64,000 nucleotides of DNA from an uncultured Marinifilum sp. (lineage in GTDB: Bacteria > Bacteroidota > Bacteroidia > Bacteroidales > Marinifilaceae). The translations under genes and the position numbers were made by a program. Positions 43,625-52,703 of this stretch are shown here, piece by piece. The stretch lies in contig NZ_OY781918.1 in the NCBI RefSeq assembly GCF_963677195.1, positions 2,220,923 to 2,284,922 of the forward strand, given 5' to 3'. Positions within the stretch are counted from its first letter, which is position 1. Each line of letters opens with the position of its first letter. The notes under the pieces were generated by a model. That model ran no database searches. It saw only the letters and a list, made by a program, of their open reading frames with translations, and was not told the origin of the DNA.

Positions 43625-44940
43625 GAAGTGATTTGTATTCCGATGAAAAAAATTACGGATTAAGCTGGTTGCATAAGCAATTGTCGCTTGAGAAAGCTAA
43701 AGAACCAGTTGTTGCCAATTTGGTTTTAAATCGTGAGAAATCGGTTTTCCCAGTTAATAATAATCTTTTTATTGAAGGAGATAACTTGGATGCCTTGCGA
43801 TTATTAAAACAGGATTATCAATCGGGAATAAAACTGGTTTACTTCGATCCTCCCTACAATACAGGTAAGCAATTTGCGTTTAATGATAATTATCAGATTA
43901 GTTCGTCTCAATATCTGGCTTATCTGAATGAATTGAATCCGGTTAGGATTGATACTTTTGCAAAGAATAGGATTGAGAGTGGAGAAAAGCATACCCAATG
44001 GTTAAATATGATTTATCCACGATTGATACATGCCCGCGATTTGTTAACTAAAGATGGGCTTATTTTATTTTCGATTGATGAATCGGAAAAAAGTAATTTG
44101 CAGATTATTTGCAACGAGGTGTTTGGTGAGAATAATTTTGTAGGTTCATTTATTTGGGTCAACAGAAGCATACCGAATGATTCTGCTCATTTTTTCGCAA
44201 CAACTCATGAGTATATTCTGATGTATGCAAAAAATAAAGAGTTGGTAAAATTTAAAGGTGAGGAGAAGGATTTATCTTCGTATGCTAAGCCTGATTGTGA
44301 TTGTAATGGAGATTGGATTGCCGATAATCCAACAGCAGCAAGTGGAAATAAGAACTCGCGTTTCCCAATTAAAAATCCCTTTACGGGAGAAGAATATTTT
44401 CCTCCATCGGGAAGATATTGGGCGTTTTCAAAAAATAGAGTAGGGGAGTGGACTAAATCTGGTAAATTGGTTTTTCCTAAAGAAGTTGGAAAACGTTTTT
44501 TGCTTAAAAAATACAAAAGTGAATTAAAAAGCAGAAGAAAACCTATATCTTCAATTATTAACGATATTCCTACATCGAAAGGAACCAAAGAGCTAAAATC
44601 TTTATATCCCGAAGGCTTACCATTTAAGTATCCAAAACCTACCGATTTATTAGTGAAATTATTTGGTCAATTAAGTGATGATGGAGATTATATTCTCGAT
44701 TTATTTGCCGGTTCTGCATCATCTGTGCATGCTATTTTTAAATTGAATGAAAAAGAGAATACTAATCGAAATTTTATTTGCGTACAAAACAATGAGCCAA
44801 CAGTAGAAGGATCTGATGCTTATGCTATGGGATTTAGAAGATTATGTGATTTATCTAGAGATAGAATAATAAGATCAGGAAAATTGTATTCAGAAGTAAA
44901 ATCAGGATTTAGTTATTTAAAAGTTGAGTTTAAGGAGTAA
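43612..44940 (+). CDS. Site-specific DNA adenine methyltransferase, 3' part (N-terminus cut off by IS)
   Basis: A type III/Mod-like N6-adenine methyltransferase fragment, 442 codons from a TTG at 43612 that lies inside the IS end; genuine gene sequence resumes at 43633. The catalytic motif DPPY (KLVYFDPPYNTGKQF) precedes the AdoMet motif (YILDLFAGSASSVHA), the beta-class order. NNLFIEGDNLDALRLL is also typical. Without the IS and one duplication copy, residue Asp45 of the 5' fragment joins Leu-Tyr-Ser in frame, giving 480 residues. Both catalytic motifs survive, so the fragment could be active if translated. No restriction subunit gene follows. Confidence 0.85.
   Translation: MKLIRSDLYSDEKNYGLSWLHKQLSLEKAKEPVVANLVLNREKSVFPVNNNLFIEGDNLDALRLLKQDYQSGIKLVYFDPPYNTGKQFAFNDNYQISSSQYLAYLNELNPVRIDTFAKNRIESGEKHTQWLNMIYPRLIHARDLLTKDGLILFSIDESEKSNLQIICNEVFGENNFVGSFIWVNRSIPNDSAHFFATTHEYILMYAKNKELVKFKGEEKDLSSYAKPDCDCNGDWIADNPTAASGNKNSRFPIKNPFTGEEYFPPSGRYWAFSKNRVGEWTKSGKLVFPKEVGKRFLLKKYKSELKSRRKPISSIINDIPTSKGTKELKSLYPEGLPFKYPKPTDLLVKLFGQLSDDGDYILDLFAGSASSVHAIFKLNEKENTNRNFICVQNNEPTVEGSDAYAMGFRRLCDLSRDRIIRSGKLYSEVKSGFSYLKVEFKE
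43625..43632. repeat. Target-site duplication, right copy (GAAGTGAT)
   Basis: Exact copy of 42148-42155, directly after the right IS end. Confidence 0.92.
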
Positions 44941-45137
44941 AAAATACTGTATTTTGGTCTTTTGTTCGAAATTTATACTAAACCAATCTTATAAGTAATA
45001 CTTTGTCAGTTTTATTTACTTAATGGTGTTTCTTATTGTTGAATTTATACTCAAGTTTTTTTACTTTGCATAAGGCTACCGACTAATCGGAAACCAAAAT
45101 AACAATACTTAAATAAACAACTATATACCTAGTTATC

Positions 45138-46169
45138 ATGGCAAAAATGAAAGCTTTAGTAAAATCCAAAGCAGAAAAAGGAATTTGGATGGAAGAAGTT
45201 GATATTCCTAAGATTGGAGTAAATGATGTTCTTGTTAAAATTAGAAAAACAGCAATTTGTGGAACCGACTTACACATTTATAAATGGGATGAGTGGTCGC
45301 AAAATACGATTAAGCCAGGAATGATTATTGGTCATGAGTATGTTGGCGAAGTGTCCGAAATAGGTGCTGGTGTTACAGGTTTTAAAATTGGCGATCGGGT
45401 TACAGGAGAAGGTCATATTGCTTGCGGTCATTGCCGAAATTGCCGACGAGGACGTAAACATGTTTGTGAGAACACAGTTGGTATTGGCGTAAATATCGAT
45501 GGGATTTTTGCTGAATATGCAGCCATTCCTGCTTCTAATTTAATGAAGATGAGCGATAAGATTCCTGATGAGATGTTGGCAATTATGGATCCGTTCGGAA
45601 ATGCAACTCATACCGCACTTTCTTTTCCTTTAATTGGTGAAGATGTATTGGTAACAGGTGCCGGATTAATTGGTAGCATGTGTGTTGCAGTAGCTAAATT
45701 TGCAGGTGCTCGTTATGTTGTGGCAACAGAAACCAATCCTTTTAGAATCGAATTGGCCAAGAAAATGGGAGCCGATCGCGTAATTAATCCAATGGAGGAA
45801 AATTTGGATGATGTAATCAAGGAATTGGGTATGATTGGTTTCGATATAGGTTTGGAATGTTCAGGTGCTCCGGCTGCTTTTAACGATATGGTTGGACACA
45901 TGTATAACTCAGGAAAGATTTCTTTGTTAGGGATTCTTCCTTCTCAAACTACGGTAAACTGGACCGATATTATTTTCAAAAGTCTTCAGTTGAAAGGAAT
46001 TTATGGTCGCGAAATGTACGAAACATGGTACCAAATGGAACAAATGCTAATGAGTGGATTGGATCTTTTACCAATGATTACTCATCGCTTTAAAGCCGAT
46101 GATTACCAAAGAGGTTTTGAAATTATGGAAAAAGGGGATTGCGGAAAAGTAATTCTCGATTGGGAATAA
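45138..46169 (+). CDS. tdh: L-threonine 3-dehydrogenase (zinc MDR family)
   Basis: Oxidises threonine to 2-amino-3-ketobutyrate with NAD. 343 residues, normal length. Catalytic-zinc ligands: Cys in [17 protein letters not shown] and His/Glu in [13 protein letters not shown] structural zinc loop is [15 protein letters not shown]. The Rossmann site is [19 protein letters not shown]. The HIYKWDEW stretch separates threonine dehydrogenase from general alcohol dehydrogenases. Its usual partner kbl is not next to it. Ends in a strong terminator. Confidence 0.95.
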   Translation: MAKMKALVKSKAEKGIWMEEVDIPKIGVNDVLVKIRKTAICGTDLHIYKWDEWSQNTIKPGMIIGHEYVGEVSEIGAGVTGFKIGDRVTGEGHIACGHCRNCRRGRKHVCENTVGIGVNIDGIFAEYAAIPASNLMKMSDKIPDEMLAIMDPFGNATHTALSFPLIGEDVLVTGAGLIGSMCVAVAKFAGARYVVATETNPFRIELAKKMGADRVINPMEENLDDVIKELGMIGFDIGLECSGAPAAFNDMVGHMYNSGKISLLGILPSQTTVNWTDIIFKSLQLKGIYGREMYETWYQMEQMLMSGLDLLPMITHRFKADDYQRGFEIMEKGDCGKVILDWE

Positions 46170-46190
46170 TACTTATTTTATGATACAGAG

Positions 46191-46220
46191 AAGCTCGGTT
46201 TTTTTGCCGGGCTTTTTTTG
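46191..46220 (+). terminator. Terminator after tdh
   Basis: Stem AAGCTCGG (46191-46198) / CCGGGCTT (46207-46214), one G-T pair, followed by TTTTTG. Confidence 0.85.
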
Positions 46221-46327
46221 TGAACTAAAGTCAAAAAATCGAATACTTAAAGAATTTTTTAATAGTCTTAAAATGAGAAGTGTAACTCTTAAACTTTGGG
46301 CGACTATAAAAAAATAATCAACATCTA

Positions 46328-46353
46328 TTCACCCTAAATTATTTCTGTGCGTC
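46328..46353 (+). promoter_or_regulatory. Shared motif box 1 (TTCACCC...GTC) before the DUF4369 lipoprotein gene
   Basis: TTCACCC begins at 46328 and a GTC follows at position 24 of the box. The motif start is 107 nt before the ATG at 46435. One base shorter than the three 25-spaced copies elsewhere in this region. Confidence 0.4.
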
Positions 46354-46434
46354 ATAATAATGTAAGTGCAAAATTAATGCACTAAAATCAACTACTAAAT
46401 ATTATAATCAATTAAGCTTCTTAAATAAAAAATA

Positions 46435-47124
46435 ATGAAAAAAATAGGGTATTTATTAATAGCGAGTTTGTTTTTGTTTGCTTGTAATCCGGAATCAATA
46501 AAATTAAAAGGAGAAATAGAAGGATTAGAAAATGGCCTTTTGATGGTGAAAATGAAAACCAATAAAAAGCTTTCGGAAAAATGTATTGATACCATCCAAG
46601 TGGTAAATGGTGAATTTGAGTTTCGATCAAATGATATTAAGCCTCCTGTAAGACTTACAATGTGTGCAAACGAAAATTGTGAATTCGATATTTGGCTTGG
46701 GAAATATGGAAGCTTTACTATTACCGGAAATATTTCTGATTGTAAGGAAGTTGTTGTAAATAAAGATGATTTGGCTACAGAATATAATGCATATCTTACT
46801 CGTTTAGATGATGCTTATATTGTTCCTGTAAACAAAAAAATAGCTTGGGTACAACGAAAAAACGAGGAAGCTGAAAATGGAAATAAATTATCGCAGGATG
46901 ATGAATTTACCATGTTCGATTATAAGAAAGACATTAAGAAAGCATACTCTCGCAGAAGAATGTCCATTGTAAAAACTGTACGTGCCAACCCCAATTCACC
47001 TGTGGTAATGGCCGTAGTGCAGAAAGAGTTTAATTCGTTTAATAAACGACATAAAGCCGAAATGAAAAAGATTTTTAGAAGAAGGTTTAGCGATACAGCT
47101 CTGTATTGGCAATTGTGTCCGTAA
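46435..47124 (+). CDS. DUF4369-domain lipoprotein
   Basis: 229 residues with a lipoprotein signal (KKIGYLLIASLFLFAC, Cys at 17). The next 100 residues (KLKGEIEGLENGLLMVK, DTIQVVNGEFEF, GKYGSFTITGNISDC) fit the DUF4369 beta domain, which in Bacteroidota often precedes a thioredoxin (TlpA-like) module. Here the thioredoxin part is absent, and the rest (130-229) is basic and helical. Role unknown. It lies in a region of envelope redox proteins, so a link to thiol chemistry is plausible. Confidence 0.82.
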   Translation: MKKIGYLLIASLFLFACNPESIKLKGEIEGLENGLLMVKMKTNKKLSEKCIDTIQVVNGEFEFRSNDIKPPVRLTMCANENCEFDIWLGKYGSFTITGNISDCKEVVVNKDDLATEYNAYLTRLDDAYIVPVNKKIAWVQRKNEEAENGNKLSQDDEFTMFDYKKDIKKAYSRRRMSIVKTVRANPNSPVVMAVVQKEFNSFNKRHKAEMKKIFRRRFSDTALYWQLCP

Positions 47125-47155
47125 GAAAATTAAATATTGCTGATGTATGAAAGCA

Positions 47156-47190
47156 AAAAGAGCAGTCGTTGGTGGTACGACTGCTCTTTT
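47156..47190. terminator. Bidirectional terminator after the DUF4369 gene
   Basis: Perfect 14-bp stem AAAAGAGCAGTCGT (47156-47169) / ACGACTGCTCTTTT (47177-47190) with loop TGGTGGT. It serves the plus-strand lipoprotein gene and possibly the minus-strand gene that ends at 47266. Confidence 0.92.
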
Positions 47191-47265
47191 GTTTACTTAA
47201 TATTGTTTTTTTAGAAGAAGGCCAATTGAGAATATATTTTTCTTCTATATTAAATCAATAAGTTG

Positions 47266-47613
47266 TCAGTTCTTTTTTACAGACTGATTTTTCTTTATTT
47301 TGTTTTTGTTATCAATTGTGATATAATTAATTCCAGTAGAATCAACTTTTATACGAACACCTTTTGTTTTAGAATTTACAATGGTATCACTTTTCGTTCC
47401 CAAAACAATTTTTTTTCCATCCGAAAGAATTAAAGTAGCCTGTTTTTTTCCTGGCTTAATTTTTTTATCCGCCAATACTTGATTATTTGCCGGCAGAATA
47501 AAAGCGACTACAACAAGTGCAATAGCAAATCGATGCAAACAAATGGTCGCATTTACTAATTTACCTTTACGATCCAAAAAAATTATGGATTTGGCAATTT
47601 TTCTCTTCTTCAT
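47266..47613 (-). CDS. Small membrane-anchored FecR-like fragment protein
   Basis: 115 residues: a basic N-terminus, one membrane helix (about 27-45; RFAIALVVVAFILPANN), then KKQATLILSDGKKIVLG and a short beta segment (RIKVDSTGINYITID). The second part resembles the start of the FecR (anti-sigma/signal-transfer) periplasmic domain of Bacteroidota, but the protein ends early with a Lys/Asn-rich tail. It may be a remnant or a minimal membrane sensor. No sigma factor gene is adjacent. It has its own upstream copy of the TTCACCC motif on the minus strand. Confidence 0.55.
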   Translation of the reverse strand: MKKRKIAKSIIFLDRKGKLVNATICLHRFAIALVVVAFILPANNQVLADKKIKPGKKQATLILSDGKKIVLGTKSDTIVNSKTKGVRIKVDSTGINYITIDNKNKIKKNQSVKKN

Positions 47614-47682
47614 TATTTTCCCCCTATTTTTATTACGCTAGCTCAGAAACGAAAAAAATATTCACAAAGCTAACAATACAAT

Positions 47683-47709
47683 AACAGTCGAATGTTATTA
47701 TTGGGTGAA
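47683..47709 (-). promoter_or_regulatory. Shared motif box 2 (TTCACCC...GTT) before the FecR-like gene
   Basis: On the minus strand TTCACCC starts at 47709 and GTT (GTC in the other copies) falls at position 25. It is 96 nt before the ATG at 47613. Confidence 0.4.
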
Positions 47710-47885
47710 CGTTTAAGTGTTATTTTTTGTTAAAAATATCAACGCTATAGTTTAAAGGAGTAGTTAAAGATACTATGTGTTTGTGAATTAGTTTAGTTGT
47801 ATTGCTTGTGCAAGTTTAGTTAATGGTTTAAAATGAAAATACTCAAATGTAGTATGGTTAATTAAGGTTAAAAAAATAAATTCCA

Positions 47886-47912
47886 TTCACACAAAAGGCA
47901 TTTTCTATTGTC
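47886..47912 (+). promoter_or_regulatory. Shared motif box 3 (TTCACAC...GTC) before the thioredoxin gene
   Basis: TTCACAC starts at 47886 and TTGTCT follows with GTC at position 25. It is 78 nt before the ATG at 47964. Confidence 0.45.
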
Positions 47913-47963
47913 TAAAGGGTATAGAATTTAAATTAATTGGGTAATACCACTAAAATTAAACAA

Positions 47964-49166
47964 ATGAAAAAAGTATTTGGAGTAATAGTAGCATTGTTCC
48001 TAACAAGTAGTGTTTTTTCTCAGGGAATCGCATTCGAACACGGAACATATGCCGAAGCTTTGGCAAAAGCAAAAAAAGAAAACAAAATGGTTTTCATGGA
48101 TTGTTATACAACTTGGTGTGGTCCGTGTAAAATGTTGGCGAAGAATATTTTTCCACAAAAAGAGGTGGGTGATTTCTTCAACAAACATTATGTATCTGTA
48201 AAAATGGATATGGAAAAAGGGGAAGGCATTGAATTAATGAAGAAATATGAAGTGAAGGCGTTTCCAAGCTTATTATTTTTGGATGATAATGGAGTTGTTC
48301 TTCATAAAATGGTGGGAGGATCGGATGCTGCCGGATTAATAGGAGAAGCCAAGGCGGCTCTTGATCCAAATCAGCGAATTGGAGCTTTAGATACTCGATA
48401 TGCAAAAGGCGAAAGAGGAGTGAAATTTGTAGCCAAGTACATTCAGGCCTTGCAGAAAGTTTACAACGAAGAGAAAATGGCTCAGGTAGCAAAAGAGTTT
48501 GCTGAAAATACTCCGGTTGATCAACTTTGTAACGAAGATGCATTTACAATTTTATCCTATGGAGGTATCGAGTATAAGAGTAAAGCATATCAATACCTGA
48601 TCGCTAATAAAGCTAAATTTATTGATTTGGTTGGTGAGGAAAGTTTTGCTCAGGTAATCGGATCAGTTATTAACAATTATTTAAATGCTTTTGCTGCAAC
48701 AAGTACATTGGAAGCTTTAAAATCTGAAATTGAAAACACAAAGAAAGATTTTGTCGCTCCAAATCAGGTGATGATGGAAAAGAATTTACTGAGTCAGTAT
48801 TATCTTTCTCATAAAGAATTCGGAAAATGGTTCGATGAGCAAATAATAGGAGCGAAAGAAGCTTTGAAGACCGATAAGAGAATGGGATCAAGGATCTTAA
48901 TTAATGCTACATACAGAGTTGCGATGGACCCTGCATTTGAAGGCGCCGGATTGTATGGTAAAGCAATTACTGCTGTTGAAGATTATTTGAAAGAAGATGC
49001 TGAAATGTTAGCTGGATATTACTGTTTAGCCAGCTTGTACAAGAAAGATGGCAACAAAGAGAAGGCTTTGGAAAATATAAATGCATTTATGACTAAGAAC
49101 GCAGCTGCTGGTAGACAAAATGATAGTAGAGTGGAGCAGCTTAAACAATCTATTGAAAGCATGTAA
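47964..49166 (+). CDS. Secreted thioredoxin-fold protein with C-terminal helical extension
   Basis: 400 residues from ATG 47964. The upstream TTG at 47937 is not favoured, because the signal peptide KKVFGVIVALFLTSSVFSQ starts at the ATG. A thioredoxin domain (about 25-140) carries YTTWCGPCKML, with active-site Cys52 and Cys55, and a cis-proline region KAFPSLLFLD. The remaining 260 residues are helical, possibly TPR-like (AMDPAFEGAGLYGKAITAVEDYL, LASLYKKDGNKEKALENINAF). Periplasmic; a probable partner of DsbD (52841). Its first domain is closely related to the small thioredoxin at 51806. Confidence 0.88.
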   Translation: MKKVFGVIVALFLTSSVFSQGIAFEHGTYAEALAKAKKENKMVFMDCYTTWCGPCKMLAKNIFPQKEVGDFFNKHYVSVKMDMEKGEGIELMKKYEVKAFPSLLFLDDNGVVLHKMVGGSDAAGLIGEAKAALDPNQRIGALDTRYAKGERGVKFVAKYIQALQKVYNEEKMAQVAKEFAENTPVDQLCNEDAFTILSYGGIEYKSKAYQYLIANKAKFIDLVGEESFAQVIGSVINNYLNAFAATSTLEALKSEIENTKKDFVAPNQVMMEKNLLSQYYLSHKEFGKWFDEQIIGAKEALKTDKRMGSRILINATYRVAMDPAFEGAGLYGKAITAVEDYLKEDAEMLAGYYCLASLYKKDGNKEKALENINAFMTKNAAAGRQNDSRVEQLKQSIESM

Positions 49167-49206
49167 TTTCGAAGAATGCCTTAAAACAGAGGTCTATTTT
49201 ATAATG

Positions 49207-49243
49207 AAAGGCTGTCTCAGTATGGTGAGATAGCCTTTTGTTT
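49207..49243 (+). terminator. Terminator after the long thioredoxin gene
   Basis: Stem AAAGGCTGTCTCA (49207-49219) / TGAGATAGCCTTT (49226-49238), one G-T pair, followed by TGTTTTT. Confidence 0.85.
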
Positions 49244-49484
49244 TTGCAGATAGGCATACCGATTTTTAAGGAGGTATTCGAAAGATTAAATTGCAGGAAT
49301 AATCCGATTCATTTTTTTATTTATGCTGAATTGGAACGAGATTGTCTTTTATTAAGAATGCTGCAGAAGGTTTTATGTGAAAATAGCTTTATCTCTACTT
49401 GTGTAATTCACTTAGGAAATCTATTTTTACCGATTATAATAACGGACAAGTTGATCTTAAAATAAAAACGAACAAGGAAGTTGT

Positions 49485-50882
49485 ATGAGTGTTGAGAAGG
49501 AAAGTGTAGTAAAAGCGGGTTTTAGTAAAGCCTTTTGGGTTGCCAATTCAGTGGAGCTTTTAGAAAGAGCTGCCTATTATGGAGTATTTATCGTAATTAC
49601 CATTTATTTATCCCGTATATTAGGATTTAGTGATATAGAAGCAGCCTTGATCTCGGGTAGTTTTTCAGCTGGATTGTATTTTCTGCCCACATTTAGCGGT
49701 GCTTTGGCCGATAAAATGGGCTTTAGAAAAGCTCTTTTGCTGGCATTTAGTTTGTTAAGTGTTGGCTATGCCGGATTAGCACTTTTACCCACTATGCTCG
49801 AGTCGGCAGGTTTGGTAAAGTATACCGATGTAACTGAATTTACTGGATTGGAAAATACCAGCTGGAAATGGATGATTGTACCTATTGTTACGGTGATTAT
49901 GATAGGAGGATCGTTTATTAAATCGGTAATTACAGGAACGGTTGCAAAGGAAACAACTGAGTCGAACCGAGCCAGAGGTTTTTCTATTTTTTATATGATG
50001 GTGAATATTGGTTCTTTCTCGGGAAAAACCATTGTAAAGCCTTTGCGCGAAGCCATGGGGAACGAAGGTCTGGTAAATTTAAATTACTTTTCGGCAGCCA
50101 TGACCTTTCTTGCAGTAATTGCAGTTTTCTTTTTCTTTAAAAGTGCGAAAACCGAAGGCGAAGGAAAGTCTATAAAAGAAATATGGGATGGTTTAATCAG
50201 AGTGGTTTCCAATGGACGTTTGGTGGCTTTAATTCTTATTGTAACCGGATTTTGGATGGTACAGCACCAATTGTATGCAACCATGCCTAAATATGTATTG
50301 CGTATGGCAGGAGAGGGAGCTTCACCATCCTGGTATGCCAATGTAAATCCTTTAGTGGTTGTTTTATCAGTAGGTATAATTACTCAGCTTATGAGCAAAC
50401 GCTCTGCGCTTTTCTCAATGACAGTAGGAATGTTTATTATGCCGGTTTCTGCTCTTTGTATGGCAGCAGGTAATTTGCTTGATGTGGAATCTGTTAACTT
50501 AGGTCTATTTACAATGCATCCGGTGGCATTTATGATGATTGTGGGTATTATTTTTCAGGGATTGGCAGAATCATTTATTTCACCACGATTCCTGGAGTTT
50601 TTCTCTTTGCAGGCACCAAAAGGTGAAGAGGGAATGTATTTAGGATTTAGTCACCTTCATTCATTTGTGTCTTCTATCTTAGGATTTGGATTATCGGGAG
50701 TTTTATTAACCAAATACTGTCCCGATCCAACACTATATGAATCGAGAGCAGACTGGGAACTAGCTTCGGCACATGCTCATTATATATGGTATTACTTTGT
50801 TGCCATTGCTGCAGTTTCGGCAATTGCATTGATTATTTACGGGCGAATTACTCGTAAAACTGATGCTAAATTGGAAGCTTAA
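49485..50882 (+). CDS. POT/PTR-type major facilitator transporter
   Basis: 465 residues, 12 or more membrane helices. The N-terminal FWVANSVELLERAAYYGVFIV has the ExxER + YYG motif of proton-coupled oligopeptide (POT) transporters. SGALADKMGFRKALLL is the MFS loop-2/3 motif. A long charged insert lies between helices IV and V (about 115-135). Substrate probably peptides or a related solute; the conserved family residues are compatible but specificity cannot be read. It lies within the redox gene region as a single gene. Confidence 0.85.
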   Translation: MSVEKESVVKAGFSKAFWVANSVELLERAAYYGVFIVITIYLSRILGFSDIEAALISGSFSAGLYFLPTFSGALADKMGFRKALLLAFSLLSVGYAGLALLPTMLESAGLVKYTDVTEFTGLENTSWKWMIVPIVTVIMIGGSFIKSVITGTVAKETTESNRARGFSIFYMMVNIGSFSGKTIVKPLREAMGNEGLVNLNYFSAAMTFLAVIAVFFFFKSAKTEGEGKSIKEIWDGLIRVVSNGRLVALILIVTGFWMVQHQLYATMPKYVLRMAGEGASPSWYANVNPLVVVLSVGIITQLMSKRSALFSMTVGMFIMPVSALCMAAGNLLDVESVNLGLFTMHPVAFMMIVGIIFQGLAESFISPRFLEFFSLQAPKGEEGMYLGFSHLHSFVSSILGFGLSGVLLTKYCPDPTLYESRADWELASAHAHYIWYYFVAIAAVSAIALIIYGRITRKTDAKLEA

Positions 50883-50902
50883 ATAAAGCAAAACATTATA
50901 GG

Positions 50903-50930
50903 AACCGTCTCTTTTAAGAGACGGTTTTCT
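50903..50930 (+). terminator. Terminator after the POT transporter
   Basis: AACCGTCTCTT (50903-50913) / AAGAGACGGTT (50916-50926) with the inner pairs open as the loop, followed by TTCTT. Confidence 0.85.
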
Positions 50931-50981
50931 TGTATACACAAATTCACAAAAGTTAATTAAGCTTAAAAAAATCTACTTGCT

Positions 50982-51008
50982 TTCACCCAATTGCGATTTA
51001 ATATTGTC
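50982..51008 (+). promoter_or_regulatory. Shared motif box 4 (TTCACCC...GTC) before the stand-alone DsbD-alpha gene
   Basis: TTCACCCAATT starts at 50982, with TTGTCT placing GTC at position 25. It is 94 nt before the ATG at 51076. Confidence 0.5.
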
Positions 51009-51075
51009 TTATTAATAGAAAGAATATCTACTAATGATAGAAGAGAGAATCTTTTATCCTGAAAAAAGAAATAAA

Positions 51076-51549
51076 ATGAAAAATAAAATTGCAGTACTTC
51101 TGGTACTAATGATGAGCGTATCGCTTATTTCGTTTGCACAAATTTTAACTCCTGCGAAGTGGACTTCAGAATTATCGAAGAAAGAAATTAAGGTGGGAGA
51201 TGAGATTGAAATTATTTTCAAAGCAAAAATTGACAAAAGCTGGCATGTGTATTCCAATGATTTCGATCCTGAATTAGGCCCAATTTTAATTGAATTCGAT
51301 TTTGAGGCTGATGCAAGTTACGAAAGAGTTGGTAAGGTTCGTCCTGTTAATGCAGTGAAACACTACGACAAAATATGGGAGGGCGATGTAAGTTATTTCG
51401 AAAATACTGCTGAAATGCGTCAAACCATTAAGGTAAAAAGTTTGCCACTACACATCGAAGGAACCTTCGATTTTCAAACCTGTTCCGACCAAACCGGACA
51501 ATGTGTAATGGGGGATGATGAATTTGATTTTACTTATCCTGCTAAATAA
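51076..51549 (+). CDS. Stand-alone DsbD N-terminal (alpha) domain protein
   Basis: 157 residues from ATG 51076; the in-frame ATG at 51034 would add 14 residues in front of a perfectly good signal peptide (KNKIAVLLVLMMSVSLISFAQ). The mature domain is highly similar to the N-terminus of DsbD at 52841 (KVGD, DKSWHVYSNDFDPELGPILI, EMRQTIKVK, CVMGDDEFD). The redox pair Cys136 and Cys143 (TCSDQTGQC) sits at the same residue numbers as in DsbD. A free periplasmic electron-delivery domain with no membrane or thioredoxin part of its own, presumably reduced by DsbD. Confidence 0.88.
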   Translation: MKNKIAVLLVLMMSVSLISFAQILTPAKWTSELSKKEIKVGDEIEIIFKAKIDKSWHVYSNDFDPELGPILIEFDFEADASYERVGKVRPVNAVKHYDKIWEGDVSYFENTAEMRQTIKVKSLPLHIEGTFDFQTCSDQTGQCVMGDDEFDFTYPAK

Positions 51550-51569
51550 ATAATTGAGTTATTTGTTTT

Positions 51570-51600
51570 AAGACTGTCTTTTTTGGCAGTCTTTTTTTTT
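51570..51600 (+). terminator. Terminator after the stand-alone DsbD-alpha gene
   Basis: AAGACTGTC (51570-51578) / GGCAGTCTT (51585-51593), six-T loop and a run of T afterwards. Confidence 0.85.
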
Positions 51601-51805
51601 GCAAATGGGTAAATGGCTTTATAAAGTTCTATATACTGATTATGGAATAACAGAACTATAATAGTTAAAAAGACAATTGATTTATTACATACGATCTCAA
51701 TTTAAAGTCATTAACAATCCATTAAGGAATGCAGGGTATATATTTTACTATCTTTAGCTCATCGTAAACAACAAGTATTCTCAATAAAAAATAAAACACT
51801 TAAAA

Positions 51806-52210
51806 ATGAAGAAAATAAAACTAGTATTGATTGCCGGAGTTCTATTAATGTTCTTTTCTTCGACTGTTAAAGCGCAGGGAATTGAGTTTTTTCACGGATC
51901 TTTTGCCGAAGCTCAGATAAAAGCAAAGAAAGAAGGAAAGCAAATTTTCATGGATTTTTATACTGCCTGGTGTGGTCCTTGTAAAATGATGGCCAAAAAA
52001 TATTTTACACTGGAAACTGTAGGGAATGAATTCAACAAAAAATTTGTTTGCCTAAAAATTGATTCAGAAAAAGGAGAAGGTCCTGTTTTAGCCAAAAAAT
52101 ATGCAGTAAAAGCTTATCCAACACTCGTGTTTACCAATGCTTCGGGAAAAGAACTAAAAAAAGCATTAGGGATGAAAAATGAAGAGCAACTTTTAGATTT
52201 GGTAAAATAG
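51806..52210 (+). CDS. Secreted thioredoxin
   Basis: 134 residues, with signal peptide KIKLVLIAGVLLMFFSSTVKAQ. Thioredoxin fold with YTAWCGPCKMM (Cys56, Cys59) and cis-proline in KAYPTLVFT. It is closely related to residues 20-130 of the longer protein at 47964 (shared QGIxFxHG, GPCKM, EKGEGP). Periplasmic thiol reductase likely fed by DsbD. Unlike its neighbours it lacks the TTCACCC motif upstream. Confidence 0.9.
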   Translation: MKKIKLVLIAGVLLMFFSSTVKAQGIEFFHGSFAEAQIKAKKEGKQIFMDFYTAWCGPCKMMAKKYFTLETVGNEFNKKFVCLKIDSEKGEGPVLAKKYAVKAYPTLVFTNASGKELKKALGMKNEEQLLDLVK

Positions 52211-52234
52211 TTTCTTATTACAGATATTATATAA

Positions 52235-52268
52235 AAACCCCTTGGACAAAAGCTAAGGGGTTTAGTTT
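52235..52268 (+). terminator. Terminator after the short thioredoxin gene
   Basis: AAACCCCTT (52235-52243) / AAGGGGTTT (52255-52263), followed by AGTTTT. Confidence 0.85.
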
Positions 52269-52700
52269 TATATCATAAGTATATTTTAAAATTTTTATTA
52301 CAGTTTAATATACAATGGAAAATACTTAGTAAGATAAATTTGGATAGAAAAATGAATAAAGGATGAAAAATCGAAGTTTTGCAATAAAAAATATCCTAAC
52401 TAACAAAAGGATATCTAAATTTAAGAACGAAGTGCTTTTTTGATAGTAATTATCAAGAATATTTTTCAAATTATCATTTAAAAGAGATAATTAATTAAAA
52501 GTTGAAATGAAATATCAAAAAAAAAAGATTTTTTTTATATCTGTAATTTTTATCTAATCTAGATTGTATTAAAAATCATTTATAATAGATAATCAGACTA
52601 ATTACCATTGTAGTAATGAACAAAATAAATACCTAATTGATAATAATAGCCAGTCTAAAGTGCTTATTATTAACATTAATTAACGATATTTTTCTTTACT
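52269..52700. other. AT-rich spacer before dsbD
   Basis: Very AT-rich and without an open frame or RNA gene that I can recognise. The only recognisable signal in the whole gap is the motif box at 52704. Confidence 0.5.
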
Positions 52701-52703
52701 TCG

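Noticed and set aside
44941..44955. Palindrome AAAATAC T GTATTTT after the methyltransferase as a terminator
   Set aside because: The loop would be one base and the stem is entirely weak apart from one pair; no solid T-run follows.
49238..49465. 75-codon plus-strand frame between the thioredoxin and transporter genes
   Set aside because: It starts at the foot of the thioredoxin terminator, has no family resemblance and no ribosome-binding site. Probably chance.
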